DNA from: Taenia hydatigena
Taxonomy: Eukaryota; Platyhelminthes; Cestoda; Cyclophyllidea; Taeniidae
Length of the DNA: 64,000 bases
Assembly: GCA_036345935.2 (NCBI GenBank)
Contig: JADWOT020000001.1
Span: 30,881,062-30,945,061, forward strand
Reading direction: 5' to 3'
Position 1 is the stretch's first letter, and the number at the start of each line of letters is the position of its first letter. The position numbers and the translations under genes were made by a program. Positions 1 to 13,637 of the stretch are shown piece by piece. The notes beneath the pieces are model-generated. The model was given only the letters and a program-made list of their open reading frames with translations. It searched no databases and was not told where the DNA came from.

Positions 1-1581
1 TGATGCAGCCGTTAAGTGGTTTTGTGGTTGGAGGAATCTACTGTGGTAAAGGTCTGCAGTGCAGGGAAGTCTGAAGAGCGTCATGCTTATTGCTGCCACC
101 ATCCACTTTCCTGAATGCCTTGAATGCCACAGCCACTTATATTATCCTCTTGTCACTACTTCCCTATCTCGGTAGGTCGACGATCATCCGGAGACCAAGC
201 CTTTGCCATGTTTCTGGCAGCAAGCGAAATTCACTTGACGTGTCAATTAGCGTTTTTGCCATCCGAAGTCAAACCAAAGGCATTATAACCATCTTAACCA
301 GATCCCTGTCAGCCCGCCTAAGCCTGAAATGCAGTGCGTAGACACCACCACTGTTAGTTGACATCTCGAGATTTAGTTACTCTACCGGCCTTGTCGTGTT
401 GCAACGTCATTGCTTGCATTGTTTTGCACTACGATGGGTTCGATGGGCAATCATAAGCCTGTCACTCAGTCGCGCAAGTTATTGAATGCCTGTCTGGTCG
501 AACCGGCAGACCAACTGATCATCCACCTGACCAGCTGCCAGCAACTGTGCTGCTGTGCCAATTTTCTCTGGAGTGTGTCGACACCACCACTGTTCCTTGC
601 GATCCCGAGGTGTGTTTAATCCACCACTCAATAGTGACGAATTTGCAGATCATGAAGATCCTCATTTCGACTTCTATGTCCAACACAGCAGTGGCGTATT
701 TTAGGTAGTGGAATGCTTGGCAGGGAGGTGAACCCATTGTGAGTCACCGTCTCCACTTCCTGTCTCGAGGCATCCGTTTAACTCAATTGATCTCCACTGT
801 GCGGCAAGTCTTTCCCAGTAAAAACTAACTGTTTTCGGGGGGTAAAGATATCGGTGCTGTATTCTCGGCTCTGCTTCCATTGATAGATAAATGCCGGTTT
901 CCTGGTCAACATCCAATAAGTCTGGTGTTAGAATGAGTGTCGGCAGGCGGATTGCCGCGAGGTCGACAGCTTTAAATAACACGATTGGAGAAGTTTTGAG
1001 CAGACACGATAAAATTATGCAGGATTCTATCGAGTGGGTTGAGAAACTGCTGGGAAATAATTTTAACCTAAAATAATCACCTCTCAGTGCCCATGCTTGT
1101 GCCACCTATGGTCACATGGTCACTTGTCGCATGTGTCATCCCGACGACTCTATGCAAGGTCTTAAGTCATCGGAAGCGAGAGCATTTGGCTAGTTTGAGA
1201 GGAAGACGACAGTGTAATGATGAGAAGTAAAGTAAACTGGAGGAGATAACTGTTGTGCATATTGGTAATTCCAGTGGACCATACACATTACTTACTGTTT
1301 CCTCCCATTCATTCCATTAATCTCGACCGCTGCCTACAGATGACCTTCGCGTCCCTCACGCCTACTCACCTACCCACCTTCAACGCACCATTGCTTATCC
1401 CATCCCTTTTAGCCGATACTGTTCTTAAAATAGTTAACGTAACTAGCACTTGATGTGGCCAAAACTTTAGTTGAATCATACCACAATGCCAGAGTGGAAG
1501 AGGACAGAAAGTAAGGAACACTAGCAACCAAGCAGCAAAAACTGCAAAGAACAATTTAAATTGGCAGGAGCACCTCTGCTG

Positions 1582-1794
1582 TCACCATGTCACCTGGTTG
1601 ATTGCATTGCGACAGCAGTTCACCAGTGCAAAGACTAGGTTCGTGCAGAAGAAGGCTGCGTAGACTACTTCAACCTCCGACAGCGTCATCACCAAACTAC
1701 TGAACGATGAAACTTGCGACGGTGTAGCCGCCTTATCTGTCTTTGAAGAGAAGACGAGGATCTGGAAATGAGTTGCGTGCGTAACAGCATCCAA
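1582..1794 (-). pseudogene. relic of the TM-gene main exon
   Basis: The minus-strand frame aligns along its length with the main exon of the membrane-protein gene at 25282-25559. Shared landmarks are a HFQILVF stretch (FQIVVF in the better copy), a TLSE/MLSE motif, and a hydrophobic run ending FALVNCCRNA, opposite FALLNWSGSA. No flanking GT-AG pair restores a gene, and the downstream part is degraded. It is a dead copy; its inverted partner is at 17845-18063. Confidence 0.5.
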
Positions 1795-2512
1795 TCACTG
1801 GAGCGTGCTGGACGCGAGTAGATGGATTATATGGACGGCCTCCAGACAGAGCGAAGCTGTTCCTTTGTGTGCATTTACTATGTGCAATGGCCACAGAATA
1901 CTAACGCAAATGCGAAAGTGTACAATAGATTAGGCGATTGCCGCCCCCACCTTGGCTTACGTTTCGATGCAATGAAAATATTAGGCCAAGAAGCCTCATT
2001 TACTCACTGTCCGTCCCTCATATCTTCAGTGATTTTGGTCCCTTCGCGTACTCATTACTACACAGATGCAGAAGGAGCGGTTGAAGCGCAAGATGTAGCG
2101 AAATCACTTTTTTGAATCATGCGATCTTACAAAAGGGTAAGGAGCTGAAGGTAAATAAAAAAGGTACAAATATGGCCACTTGCTCCTCGCTCATCATTGC
2201 ACCAAAGAAGCTTTGGTGTTGAGTCTGCGACACATTTCAATGGATTTGTTGATTTCTGTGATTGGATTCGCGCATACGTTTGCCATCATCTTCTGCGTAG
2301 GTTTTATTCCCTCAAAAAGACTAGGGTGAGAGCAGACAGGGAACATTCTTCATCGGTGATATGATGCTAGTTCAGTAAATATTCCACTTTGCTAAAGGCA
2401 AATGCAGACTGATCGGCAGCCATAGACGTGTTCGTCGAACGTATCTCGTCTTACCTTGAGGACTAATTAGCTAAAGCGTATATAATGCAAACGTGTCGAC
2501 CTGACGAAGTGG

Positions 2513-2782
2513 CTACACATCCGTCTCTACTAATGATGCTGCGGTCAGTCTGGCCGTAGAATTCAGCAGTGTTTCAACAGCACTGATCGCATTAACAGTG
2601 GCGGTGGAGCAACAGCACCGGTTCTGGATACTGATGCCCACCTGCATCCAATCTACTCGTTTCGAGCGAATGAGGACCAAGTAAGGAAAGACGAACTCTG
2701 CACCTTCACACACCCTTGCAAATGCTGCCTTGATAAGTTTTGAGACTCGATGGACTTTGTCCTCCCATGCATCCAGTGACAA
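2513..2782 (-). other. 89-codon open frame shared with the other IR1 arm
   Basis: The frame begins MSLDAWEDKVHRVSKL and has an equal-length partner at 16859-17128 on the opposite strand (MSLDACKDKVHRVSKL). Start, length and stop are preserved with no indel. Most base differences between the two change the amino acid, which argues against strong protein selection. No family is recognised. It may be a fossil exon or a chance frame kept open by limited divergence. Confidence 0.3.
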
Positions 2783-3210
2783 TCACCGTCTCATGTCGAT
2801 GCGTACACTTCTTGCATGATTGATGTCATGGGAAGTGTCCTTTCGACCCAAGCTAGTTTTCGCAATCTTCGCGGCCTTAGGGATCCACCGGGCACAGAAG
2901 AGGCAAGAGAAAACAAGCATAAAAATCTTTCCTGTCTCACTGCTTGTCAGTAAATAGCTCTCTTGGTTTCGTCTTTAAGAATGCCGTGTGATGCCTGTTT
3001 TAACAACGCCCCAAGTGGCATCAATTACATCAATTGAAAGGGGATTCTCGAAGTAATAAAATGAAAGTATTGCTTAAAGAGCTGATCGCAATGCGTGCAA
3101 AGGTCAACAGGTTCGTCTCTCCTTCTTGATCTTTACACTCTTGGAACAAGCAGAGTGTGAGCAGTTGGTACCCAAAGTCTCATAGAATCCAATTGCTCGA
3201 GTCTAGCGCG

Positions 3211-3420
3211 CTCGGGTTATTGAGAGCTGCTGCGCACGCAGTTCATTTTCAACTACTCGTCTTCTTTTCGACGACTGACAGGGCAGTCACATCGCCGCAA
3301 TGTTCATGCTTCGGTGACTGCGAAACTGCTATCAGAGGATGAGATAGTCTGCGTAGCCGTCTTCTGCATATATCGAAGCTGCGCATTAGTGAACTGCTGC
3401 TGCCTGGTAATGTAATGACA
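3211..3420 (+). pseudogene. frameshifted relic of the TM-gene main exon
   Basis: The plus strand reads HAVHFQLLVF, matching the FQIVVF start of the TM exon. The frame then breaks near 3335 and the second half resumes in another frame as SEDEIVCVAVF and ALVNCC. The order of landmarks equals that at 25282-25559. The partner in the other arm is 16259-16447. Confidence 0.45.
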
Positions 3421-3879
3421 TTAGAGGTGTTGCTGTCAATTTAAATTAACTTCGGTACTGGTTTTCTTGCCTTATTTTGATGTTTAGCTGCTCGTGCTTC
3501 TTACATTTTATCCGCTTTCACTTTGGCACAGTGGTATGATTCAGATCAATTTTCGCCCATTTCAAGTGCTAATTTTCATTACCCATTTTGGAAAGCATCG
3601 TGCAAAGGGGAATGGGATAAGCAACGGTGCTTTAGGGTGGGTAGGTGAGTATGTGTGAGGGATTAATCAAATAAGTAGGAATAGGAGGCAGTAATTGATG
3701 CGGATAATTCACTAGAATCACCAATGTGCACAACAGTTGTCTCCTCTCAATTTCACTTCACTTCTTAGCATCGAACCGTCGTTTACCTCTCCTAATAGCC
3801 AAATGCCCTCGCACTCGATGACTTCAGACCTTGCATAGAGTCGTCGGAACAAAGTCTGTGACAAACCAGAAAAAGGCGA

Positions 3880-4510
3880 TGTCCAGCCAGCATAGGCACA
3901 GACACAGAGGGGTGATTACCTCAGGTTGAATGAATTCTACAGCGGCATCGTAATCCATTTCAATAACTCTTGAAGGTTTTCACATCTGCATTTAAGTAGT
4001 TGTTGTAGTTGTTGTTGCCTGGTCGTATTATTTGGAGCAGACGACCTCTCATCAATCCGGCTACCCACAGTCAATTCAGTACTAAACTCTCGGATGTCGA
4101 CAAGGTGAATGATATTTTCATATAACTGGAAGCAGTGCAGAAAATGGAGCACTGATAACTCTATCCCGAAAGCATTTGGTCTTTACTGGGAACGGCTTGC
4201 CTAACAGGGTGTATCAAGTAATTAAGACAGACGCCTTGAGACAAGAAGAGGAGACAATAGCTTACATTGGGTTCTTCTCTATGCCAATCCATTCCATGGG
4301 CTACAATAAGCCACTGTTGTGTTGGACGTGTAAGTGGAAATAAGGAAATTTACGGTGTGCAACTTCGTCACCATCGGGTGGTAAGATGAGCGAATCCCCA
4401 GTTCTCAAATCTCACTGGTGGTATCGACGCACTCCAGAGAACATTGACAAAGTAACACAGTTGCTAGTTGTTAGTCAGGCAGATTTTCAGTTCGTTTGCT
4501 GCTTTGGCCA
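3880..4510 (+). repeat. extra A-type block inserted in the IR1 left arm
   Basis: This stretch matches about 18535-19110 in the same orientation, including the shared phrases around 3890/18545 and 4405/19035. It has no mirror at the expected place in the right arm. It therefore represents a secondary dispersal of an arm segment. It contains no gene I can support. Confidence 0.55.
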
Positions 4511-6344
4511 GTCACGCACTCAACAATTTGTGCGACAATAACAGGTTGTGTGAAACCCCAACGAATTCTGGTAGAGAGCGTTGTCCATCTAAGTTGTCAA
4601 TTGCTATTTAGTCATCATAATCATTAACCCATGTCTAGAGATAAGTCTCTTTGGGACTATTCGTCAGTTGGAGGGTCATTTAGTTAGTTGATGGATTGGT
4701 TAGTGAGTCAACAATTTGTACAGTAGCTAATTTAAAATTCGCTTCCTTTCTTACTTGGTTGTCAGCGTGGCTAGCTGGTTGGCTGGAAGCTTGTTGAGTG
4801 CATGACAAGTTAGCTGAGTAAGCAATAAAAGCAGGTGCTGAGTAGCCGCTGTTTAACCCGGAGCCACAGTCACGCCCTACAGTCAGTTTTTTATCGACTC
4901 GACCAGCCAATTGAACCACAGACCTGTAATTCAAGGGGGGACTCCGAATGGTATAGTAATAAATGTTTACAAGCGAAATGGGAAATGTCCAATTGATATT
5001 AGTGATGCACACACGACAGTTGGCAGTAGTGACTTCTTCAAGACTGTGACTGAACTCTTTAAGGGTGGACGTGGGATGAATACGTGACTGCGAAAATGAG
5101 TTAGCAGAAAGGCATATCGTGGCAGTCTTTGACGTCGCACTGGTCCACATCGCCACATTATGAAATTGGTTAATAAAGGCAGAAGATTGTGCTTCCAGGT
5201 CTGGGTGAACGTTGGTTCATTCATTGTTTGGATGTACTAGTAACATTCACTCTCTCTCACTAGTCGAAATTCCAAGATGGATATTCCGGATATTTGACGT
5301 TAGATTCCACTTCTCACTTTAGTCTTCACTAAAACTGGCGGTTTGAAGGTAACCGTAGGGGTGTTGGGTGAATTGGAATAGGTACATCTCCTCCTTTAGT
5401 CCGAAGAGGATGCCAAATTCTCAGAGGATGGGAGCTGGGTGCTCTTTCCATAGCAGCGAGGTGTGGTTAACAAGTGCCCTTCAACTTCCTGTGGGGGTTG
5501 ACTGTAATCGCACTCCTTTATAGAGAGCCAAGTACGCCTCTCAAGTGAGGCGGGAGATGAGGGCGAATATACAGGTCTATAGTTTATTTTGGGGCAGGAT
5601 CGGACGCACAAGCCCATGGTGTAATGTGTGAAGTTGACGTAGATGTGTACTACTCCTCCATAGGCCTGTTGGGGTTGTCGAAAATCGACAATTTCTCTGC
5701 GACAAGTCATGTCACCTTTGCCTCGACGACCGATGAGCCAGCCATATAGCCCTTCCAACATTTCGGTGAATTGATGATGAGGTCAGACAACGAATGCATC
5801 TGCGAGACGTCTTTCCGTGCCTATCTGTCAACCAGTCAGCCCGCTTGTTTACTTACGTAGGAAGACAGGCGTGTGCGGCTCGTGACTGAAGTAGCCAGAC
5901 TGTGCGTAAAAGACCGCAACAAGGCCGGAATGTCCATTGCTGAGCGTGGTGCTCTTTATGTGGCACACGTAATTTTCGTTCTTTAGTAGAAGAAGGTAGG
6001 TAGGCAGATGCTTAAAAGTTGCTTCAAATGCTGCAGCTCATCGAGAGTAGCGATTGCGGCGTCTACTTGTTCCTCTCTTCAAGAAGTCCAGCTTCTCTGC
6101 CCTCCCTTCTTCTACTCATTCATCCAATCCTGTGATGCCCCAACAAACCAGTCCCGACCAATCAATTCTCCAAAATCATTATCCTTGTTCTTATCTTCCA
6201 TTTGAGCATTCAATAGCCTTTACATTCAAGGCACTCATGCCACTCATCTTCATCTCTCCTAATTACCCGCTGCTCATGCCCGCACCCGAAGATCTCTGAC
6301 CACAAAGGACCATTCTTCCCTCATTTTACTTTATAGCTTTTTTT

Positions 6345-8230
6345 TACCCAAAACGAGTAAATTTAGAGCAGACAGCTTCTCGTCTGACACTAAGGACTAC
6401 TTCGTCAAGCACATGTGGTGCAAATGTGTGAAGGTGCCGAAATGGCTTCCGATTTGTCAACGTTAGCGAATGGTTCGGTGGCAAAATGCTAACTCAGAGT
6501 TAAAAGGATTGGTGGAGGACTTTGATAAATCCGCCTTTGCCCCACCACATTTTTTGCATTATGGCACGATATTTTGATTTAACTATAGCTTTTGCCACAT
6601 CAAGTCCTAACTTATGTCACCCACTCGAGCAGAATCGGGTAAAAGGTAATGACACCAACATAGATGGTTCGCATAATCACTAGTGAGTAAGAAGTGACGC
6701 ATCATGGCAGCATAAATTCATAAGCTGAGGTCATTGATGGCGGAGGAGACGATGATGCAAATAGTGCCGGATAAAGGGTCTTTCGGCACAAGCAACCTCT
6801 TGACAACAAATATAAATTGCACTAATTTTAAGGATGCCCGCAGTCTGGGCGATTTGCTCCAGCTGTTCTCGCTCCAAGCAAGTGCAGGACAATGAGGGTG
6901 AGATAAACTTTGGTTTTCATCTCCCCCCTCTTGACTGTCCTTTCCTTAAAGCGCGTATGATGCGTGCATATAAATGACTTTCTCTGTCTTTAGTGGCGTG
7001 ATAAACGAGGTAGCGTGAAGGGGACTAGACACGTTGTTGCTACTGCAAGGCAGGGAGAGGAGCTCATGCCACTCAGTTGGCCTCACAGGCCAGATTCACG
7101 GGTGCATCATTTTCTAACGCCATGGCACTATTTGCTAATAGGCGAGAATAAGCATGGACTACAAAGACTTTTTTTAGGTTTTTAAAGGGAAACCTTATCC
7201 TCACTCTCCATGGTGCCTGTGGCTAGAGAGTTGTCACTGAAACGCATTAAGTGTGAATCAATTACGAAGCAGATGTGTTGCAGAGCACAAGGTCTACCGT
7301 ATTCCTCTATTCATACGAAAGAACAAGAAAATCCGCTTCTATAATGCTGTGAGCATTGCCCTAATAGGCTAAATTAACAGAACTTGCATCATCTCACCAT
7401 AACCATTCGACTTTTTGGTCCTTCTCTGACCTGATTACATTATTTTTGGCTACGCCGGCTAAAATGAGCAGTAAGGCTTACGCTCCTCATAAACGGAGTA
7501 CCTAGATTGTTGTTTTTGTTTACTCTCCACTAACATTTACATTGAAATGTGTGACAGACGCAACTTTCCAAAAACGGTAGAGTAAAAGCAGGCGAAGCGA
7601 TTGCCTTTCTATCTCAAGGGAAAAAAGACAACAGTTTCATGTGGAGAGGCGTGTTCGTCGAAGTGGTTGTGGTGGTGGCTGATCTGATCCGTTCTCATCA
7701 GCAGAGCTGCGCGTGTGCATGCATCTCGGCCTCCTAGCAGCAGCACCTATCACCTGCCTAATCACAACGATTAATCAGAACAAAGACAAGGCAGCAGAAC
7801 TGACAACTGAGTCTCTAGTGATCAGACGGATTTAATTTTAAGTTGGTATGGAGCTCGCCATGCTTCACAGGCCTCATTGACGCCCCAACCAAGACGCCTG
7901 GAGGTATATTTGGCCAGATGGCGTCAATAAGAGAGAAGTACCAGAAGAAAGCAGACTTTAACTTCCATATTTAGGGCTTCATAAAGCTGTATCACTTACA
8001 GCCTCATTGAATAATTAGTAGTAACCAGCCAACAAACCAGTGCAGTCGCTTACCTCCTGGATACTTTCTGAGCTAGCACAACCCTCATCACTTTGACTAG
8101 TTCATTGCACTGCCATTAGAGTGCTCACTGCTTGTTTGCATTCTACTCGATGCAAAGAATACAGGGTAGCCCTATCTTTGCCTGAAACTTTCTCTCCCAA
8201 ATAAGATCTATTTAATTTTAAAGTGGCTTC
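6345..8230 (+). repeat. D repeat copy 1
   Basis: This is a direct repeat of 10035-12375. Anchors include the stretch at 6351-6415 against 10035-10100, and the conserved tract 7381-7760 against 11541-11910. A third copy lies at about 45130-46100. No long conserved frame runs through the three copies, so it looks non-coding or decayed. Divergence is about 10-15% by eye. Confidence 0.7.
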
Positions 8231-8339
8231 AACCTAACATCCACCTGATCAACAGCCAGCAATTGTGTTTCTGTGTCGACATCCTCTGTAGTACGTCGGC
8301 ACCACCGTTAAAAATTGGGAACTCAAGATGTGCTTCCTG

Positions 8340-9520
8340 AATAGACAATGAAAATTAGCACTTGGTGTGACCAAAACTTCATTTGAACCATACTACTATG
8401 CCGGAGTGAAAGGTGGCAGAAGGTAAGGAACACGAGCATCCAAGCAGTGGAAGGAGCAAACAGTATCATAGTTAATGTAAATTGACAGTGGCCCATATAC
8501 TGCCACTAATCTACCAAATAGACTGCATTGCGGTAGCAATTCACCGGTGGCAAGACTGGGTACGTGCTGAAGAAGACAGCGCAGACCATTTCATCCTCCG
8601 ACAGTGTCTTCGCCAAGTCACCGAAGCATAAACTTTGCGACGATGTGGCTGCCTTATCTGTCATCAACGAGAAGACGATCATGTACTCCAACTCTGCCCT
8701 TTGCAAAGGTGTAGAGGTCAAGGAGGTGAGACAAAATCCACATTCCTAATGCACTTTGCGATTCGCTCTTGCAATAAATGCTTTTATCTTATTAATTGGA
8801 GAATCCTCTTTCAAGTGATTTGGTTTATGCCACCCAAGGCGTTGTTAAAACTGACACCACACAGGATTCTTACAGGCGAAAGCACGAAAGCTCTTTACTG
8901 ACGAGCAGTGCGACAGAAAAGATTCCATTGTGCTTCCTCTCTTCTGTCTATTCTGTGTTTGGTAGATCCCTAAGGCTGCGAAGATTACGAGGACTCGCTT
9001 GGGTCGAAAGGACACCTCCGACAATGTCACTCATGCATGAAGTATACTCATAGATATGAGACGGTAAAAATCACTGGATGATTGTAGGGGCGAAGTTCAT
9101 CGAGTCTCAAATTTCTTGATGCAGCGATCCGCTCTGGAACCAAGGAGACAATGGATGATTTTTGAATCTCTCCCAACTTGCAAAGGAAACGTTAGCAGTT
9201 AAAACAACTCGGATTATCAAAATCGAGCGACTTTAGTAGCGGGTAACACACCTGCCTGTCCAAGTAGGCAAGTTGTGCGGACATCGCTTGTCCAGTAATA
9301 AGGCCACCAATGGATGCAAAACGGTCTCGATCCACATTGACTAAGCGGTGACTTCCACGACGGATGAGGTTGTTACAATGGCAGCAGCTGTGCATCGACA
9401 CATTCACAAAGATGTGTAATAGAACAGATTTTGTCGTCCCTCACTTGAGCCTTATTTGCTCGCAACGAGTAGATTGAATGCAGGTGCGTATCAGTATCCA
9501 TCGCTGGTGATATGAGTAAC
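8340..9520 (+). repeat. A-type module copy in the IR1 spacer
   Basis: The stretch 8350-9060 follows 16090-16860 in the same order and orientation. Beyond it, 9060-9520 keeps scattered matches to the region after 16860. It includes the TM relic at 8506-8721. The remaining bases to about 10030 show no gene, terminal repeats or RNA feature I can support. Confidence 0.5.
8506..8721 (-). pseudogene. relic of the TM-gene main exon
   Basis: The minus strand carries TLSEDEMVCAVFF followed by an NCYRNAV segment, aligning with MLSEEGVLYAVFL and the following hydrophobic run of the TM exon. The N-terminal third is scrambled. Splice sites and the second exon are absent, so this is a dead copy. Confidence 0.45.
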
Positions 9521-10034
9521 GAGGTGGGATGATAAGGATTAAGCGCATTTGGAGGAGGACTAGTGCTCTTGCTCTACCACCACCATTCCTGTGATTGGTG
9601 TTGCTGGGAGACTTTGCCGAAAAGGCTTGGAAAAAGGGTAAATATTAGGAATGTAATGTCCGATTCGCATAAGGATGGTGTGCGGTATCTTCCTCCACCT
9701 CACCTTGAGTATGTGACGATCATTTTGCCCATGTTCTTCTTAGACGGCTAGTTAATCAGTGGAGTGTAAATCAATTTTAAATGGAGTAAACGTTTGCAAC
9801 TGCTTCTGAGGTTCTTAATTTTGGTAGTATTGTCTATGTCGGTAGCATGGTTACTGATCTATTGATTAGTTGACAACCAGAGCTATGACTAAATGGCATT
9901 TGACTTTCTCCTATTATAATCTACGCACTCGATTGCCGAATGAGAGAAATGGTGAACTGGATCACCCACAGCTACAGCCACGCCCAACAGTTGGCTCATT
10001 ACAGACATGACTAACGAACGGCAGCTTTTGTTAA

Positions 10035-12480
10035 CCCAAAACGAGTAGATTTAGAGCAGACAGCTTCTCGTCCAACATTAGGGACCACTTCGTCAAGCAC
10101 ATGCAGTGCAAATGTGCCGACGCGCCGAAATGGCATCCGAATTGTCAACGTTAGCGAATGGTTCAGACAAAGTGCCAACTCAGAGCTAAAATGAGTAGTG
10201 GAAAGCTTTGATAAATCCACCTATCCTTCACCCCATTCCCTTGCATTTTGGCACGATAGTTTGATTCAAATATAGCTTTTTGCCACATCAATTCCTAGCT
10301 TTTGCCATTCACTCGAGCAGAATCGGGTAAAAGGTAATGACGTAAACATCAGTGGTTTGCATAATCATTAGTGAGTAAGAAGTGACGCATGGTGACCGTA
10401 CCTGTAGCCACAATCGCGACCTACTGGTCCACTAGTCAATGAGGGAGATGTGGTATCAACTGATTGTAAGTACAAATGTCTGTAGTGATGTTCTCATGCC
10501 GAGGCTGACAATGATGACACAAAATGCGGCCCAAGACTCTAAATGGGTCACCCTCGCTGTTAAAGGTAAGACGTAGGTTAGGTCACGGGTTGACCACTAA
10601 TGCGTCAAGTAGGTAGTAATGGCTAGTGGGGTGTGCGATCGTCTCCAGCATTCAAGGCATTCGTGAAATCTGATAGCGACAAGCTTTTCATCACTGCTAA
10701 CCCCTGACCACGTTTTGTCCAACTGGGAGGACTATTTTACTCAACCACCTGAAGAGAATTTGTCCTCTTTGTGGCGCCAATTACCAGGACTCAAATGCGG
10801 CATCGCACAGGAACTAAAGTCTGAATCTATAAGCTGAGGGTTGCGTGCAGTGACATGAGAGGACTGATAGTTGGTGAGACGACGATACAAATGGTGCCAA
10901 ATAAAGGGTCTTTGGGGGCAAGCGACCTCTCGCCAACGAAGATAAATCGCACTAAATTTAAAGATGTTCGCAGTTTAAGCGACATGCTCTAGCTGTTCTC
11001 GCCCCCAACGAGTGAAGTACAACTAGTGTGAGATAAACTTTGGCTTTTATCTCCTTTCACTTGAATACCTTTTTTCAAGCGTGTATGGTGCGTACATTTA
11101 AGTGACTTTCTGTCTTTGGTGGCGTGATGAACGAGGTAGCGTGAAGGGGACTAGGCACGTTGTTGCTGCTGCGAGGCAGAGGGATGCGCGTACGCCATTC
11201 AGTTGGCCTCACAGACCAGATTCACGGGTGCATTAATTTCTAACGTCACGGCACCATCAGCTATTTGGCGAAAATAAGCAGGGGCTACCAAGTCTGTATT
11301 AGGTTTCTAAAGAGAAACGTCATCCTCATTCCCATGGTGCCTGTAACTAGAGAGTTGTCACAGAAATGCATTAAGTGTGAATCAATTGGGAAGAAGGCCA
11401 ATCATTAATTATCATTGCCGTGTAGACGTAGCACATGTGTTGCAGAGTACAAGTTCTACCGTTCTCCTCATTTCATCCAAACGAACAAGGAAATCCGCAT
11501 TTATAATGCCGCGGGCATTGCCCTGCTAGGCTAACTTAACAGGACTTACATAATCTCACCATAGCCATTTGACTTTTTGGTCCTCCTCTGACCTGACAGC
11601 ATTATTCTTGGCCACGCTGGCTTATATGGCCAGTAAGACTTACGCTCCTCGTAAACGGAGTAGCAAGATTGTTATTTTTGTTCACTCTCCTCTAACAGGT
11701 ACATTGAAATGTGTGACAGACTCAACTTTCTTTTTCAAAAACAGTAGAGTGAGAGCAGGCGAAGCGATTGCCTTTCTGTCTCAAAGGGAAATGACAACAG
11801 TCCCATATGGAGAAGCGTGTTCGTCGAAGTGGTTGTGGTGGTGGCTGATCTGATCCATCCTGATCAGCAGAGCTGCGCGTGTGCATGCATCTCGGCCTCC
11901 TAGCAGCAGCACCTATCACCTGCCTAACCACAACGATTAATCAGAACAAAGACAAGGCAGCAGAACTTACAACTGAGTCTCTAGTGGTCAGACAGATTTA
12001 ATTTTAAGTTGGCATGGAGCTCGCCACGCTTCACAGGTCTCATTGACGCCCCAATCAAGACGCCTTGAGGTAAATTTGGCCAGATGGCACCAATAAGAGA
12101 GAAGTACCAGAAGAAAGCAGACTTTAACTTCTAGATTTAAGGCCTTCATAAGGCTGTATCACTTACAGCCTCATGGAATAATTAGTAGTAACCAGCCAAC
12201 AAGCCAGTGCAGTCGCTTACCTCATGGGTACTCTCTGAGCCAGCACAAGCCTCATCACTCTGACTAGTTCATTGCACCACCGGTTGATAGCTCAATGCTT
12301 GTTCGCATTCTACTCGATGCAAAGAAAACAAGGCAGTCCTATCTTTGCCTTAAACCTTCTCTCCCAAATAAGATCTATTTAATCATAAAGTGACCCCAGA
12401 GGGCTATCACGATGTGCCTCTTTTGTCATACTGCATGGCTGTCTTGCTACAAAACCTGTGCAACAACGTATTGCTCACCC
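10035..12480 (+). repeat. D repeat copy 2
   Basis: It matches D copy 1 (6345-8230) directly, with about 0.5 kb of extra sequence at 10380-10880. Its end (12410-12480) continues into sequence also seen at 15290-15350 and 46120-46230. No mobile-element termini or target duplications are visible at its ends, so it is better described as a segmental duplication than a transposon. Confidence 0.65.
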
Positions 12481-13637
12481 AAAGATGACTTCCAAGCAGC
12501 GTAAGGCTACTCCGATTCCAGGCGACGAGTAGAGTAAGTAATCGAAAGTCAAGAAGGAAGACATAAATGCAAACTCCATTGTACACACTTCGACGGATGT
12601 CGGTAAGCTTCTGACCTTGCAGATGGAAACAAGGTACGAAGGAGCAGTCTCACTCTGCATGGAAGGTGACTTTCCCTCAATTTGGCCAAAGACCGTTTAA
12701 AAGGAGCTTCAGAAGAGTGTGCTGTCGATATTTTACAATTCAATTGTACTGGGTGATCACCTAGTCACGGCGCACGAGTGTCAGCTCACTTGCGTTTTTC
12801 AAATGTCACCAAGAGTATCGTTATGTATTCAAACATTGTGACTGCAACGATTCAGGTCAGGTCAAACAAGTAGCCCACTCACACTTTCAGGTATCGACTA
12901 CGTGTTTGTGATACTGCCAAATAAAAGGAATCAAAACCTATAGTTATACGGGGATGGGTGTATTAGGCTATGGCTAGTATTCACGGTGGTGGATGCCAGT
13001 GGACTTTTCTAAGCGATGATGGAACAAAGCGTCCAAAAGAAGTTATTCCATTTCCTAACTCGACAGCTGTGAGCAACTGCAAGACGTCAACGGGATCGCA
13101 AAGAGCTTCTCATGATGCGCTCAGTCCCTGCGAGGTGACTTGGTAGGAACCAATGTCTTAGGGGTGTGCGATGTCTTACTGACCACAAGCCTAGTTGTGG
13201 CATCAGCTCACTAAGGCACAAGGTTCCGGTCTTGCCTCTGGCTGTAAGATGAGCAAACCATGTTCATGCAGAGGATGAGCCAAGTATCAATCGACTTGAC
13301 TTTTCAAAGGTGCATTTATTAGCCTTAAAAGATTTCAGGTCTCGTCCAACTTCATCTTTGCAACCATTCAGTCAGCTTTACGGTTACAGTACCTTGTGTC
13401 AGGGAGATCCATAGAGGTATCTTTCTGACCTCAGAGAGTCCTCATAATTTCGGTGGCATTGGGACCCACTAGGGAGATAAGATACAGAGAGGAATAATCA
13501 AAGGGAATATTCTCCGTCTCCTTGCTCGTTAGAGTCTATTGCTGTGAGCTGTCGGCTCTGAATTTCTCTGAGAAACCACTGTTTAAGATAGTTGGCTAAC
13601 GGGGTAGTTGGGGTAGCCAAAGGGGTCAGGCGATAAA
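12481..13637. other. no gene seen; scraps of other repeats
   Basis: This stretch holds only short matches. Bases 13150-13250 resemble part of the B module near 43740. Bases 13330-13380 resemble 15650-15700. I see no frame with splice support, no terminal repeats and no RNA-like structure. Confidence 0.4.

Larger units (their letters stand above)
1..6272. repeat. IR1 left arm
   Basis: This arm matches 13638-19636 in reverse complement. Position 1 pairs with about 19636, 2782 with 16859, 3830 with 15815, and 6270 with 13640. Identity looks roughly 75-85% with many small indels, so the arms are old. The match is interrupted by an extra block here (3880-4510) and a D-type block in the other arm (15250-15660). 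The arm holds no intact gene I can support, only relics listed separately. Confidence 0.85.

Noticed and set aside
10035..12480. D repeat as a transposable element
   Set aside because: No terminal repeats, target duplications or transposase/reverse-transcriptase motifs were found at the ends of any D copy, and the ends differ between copies.
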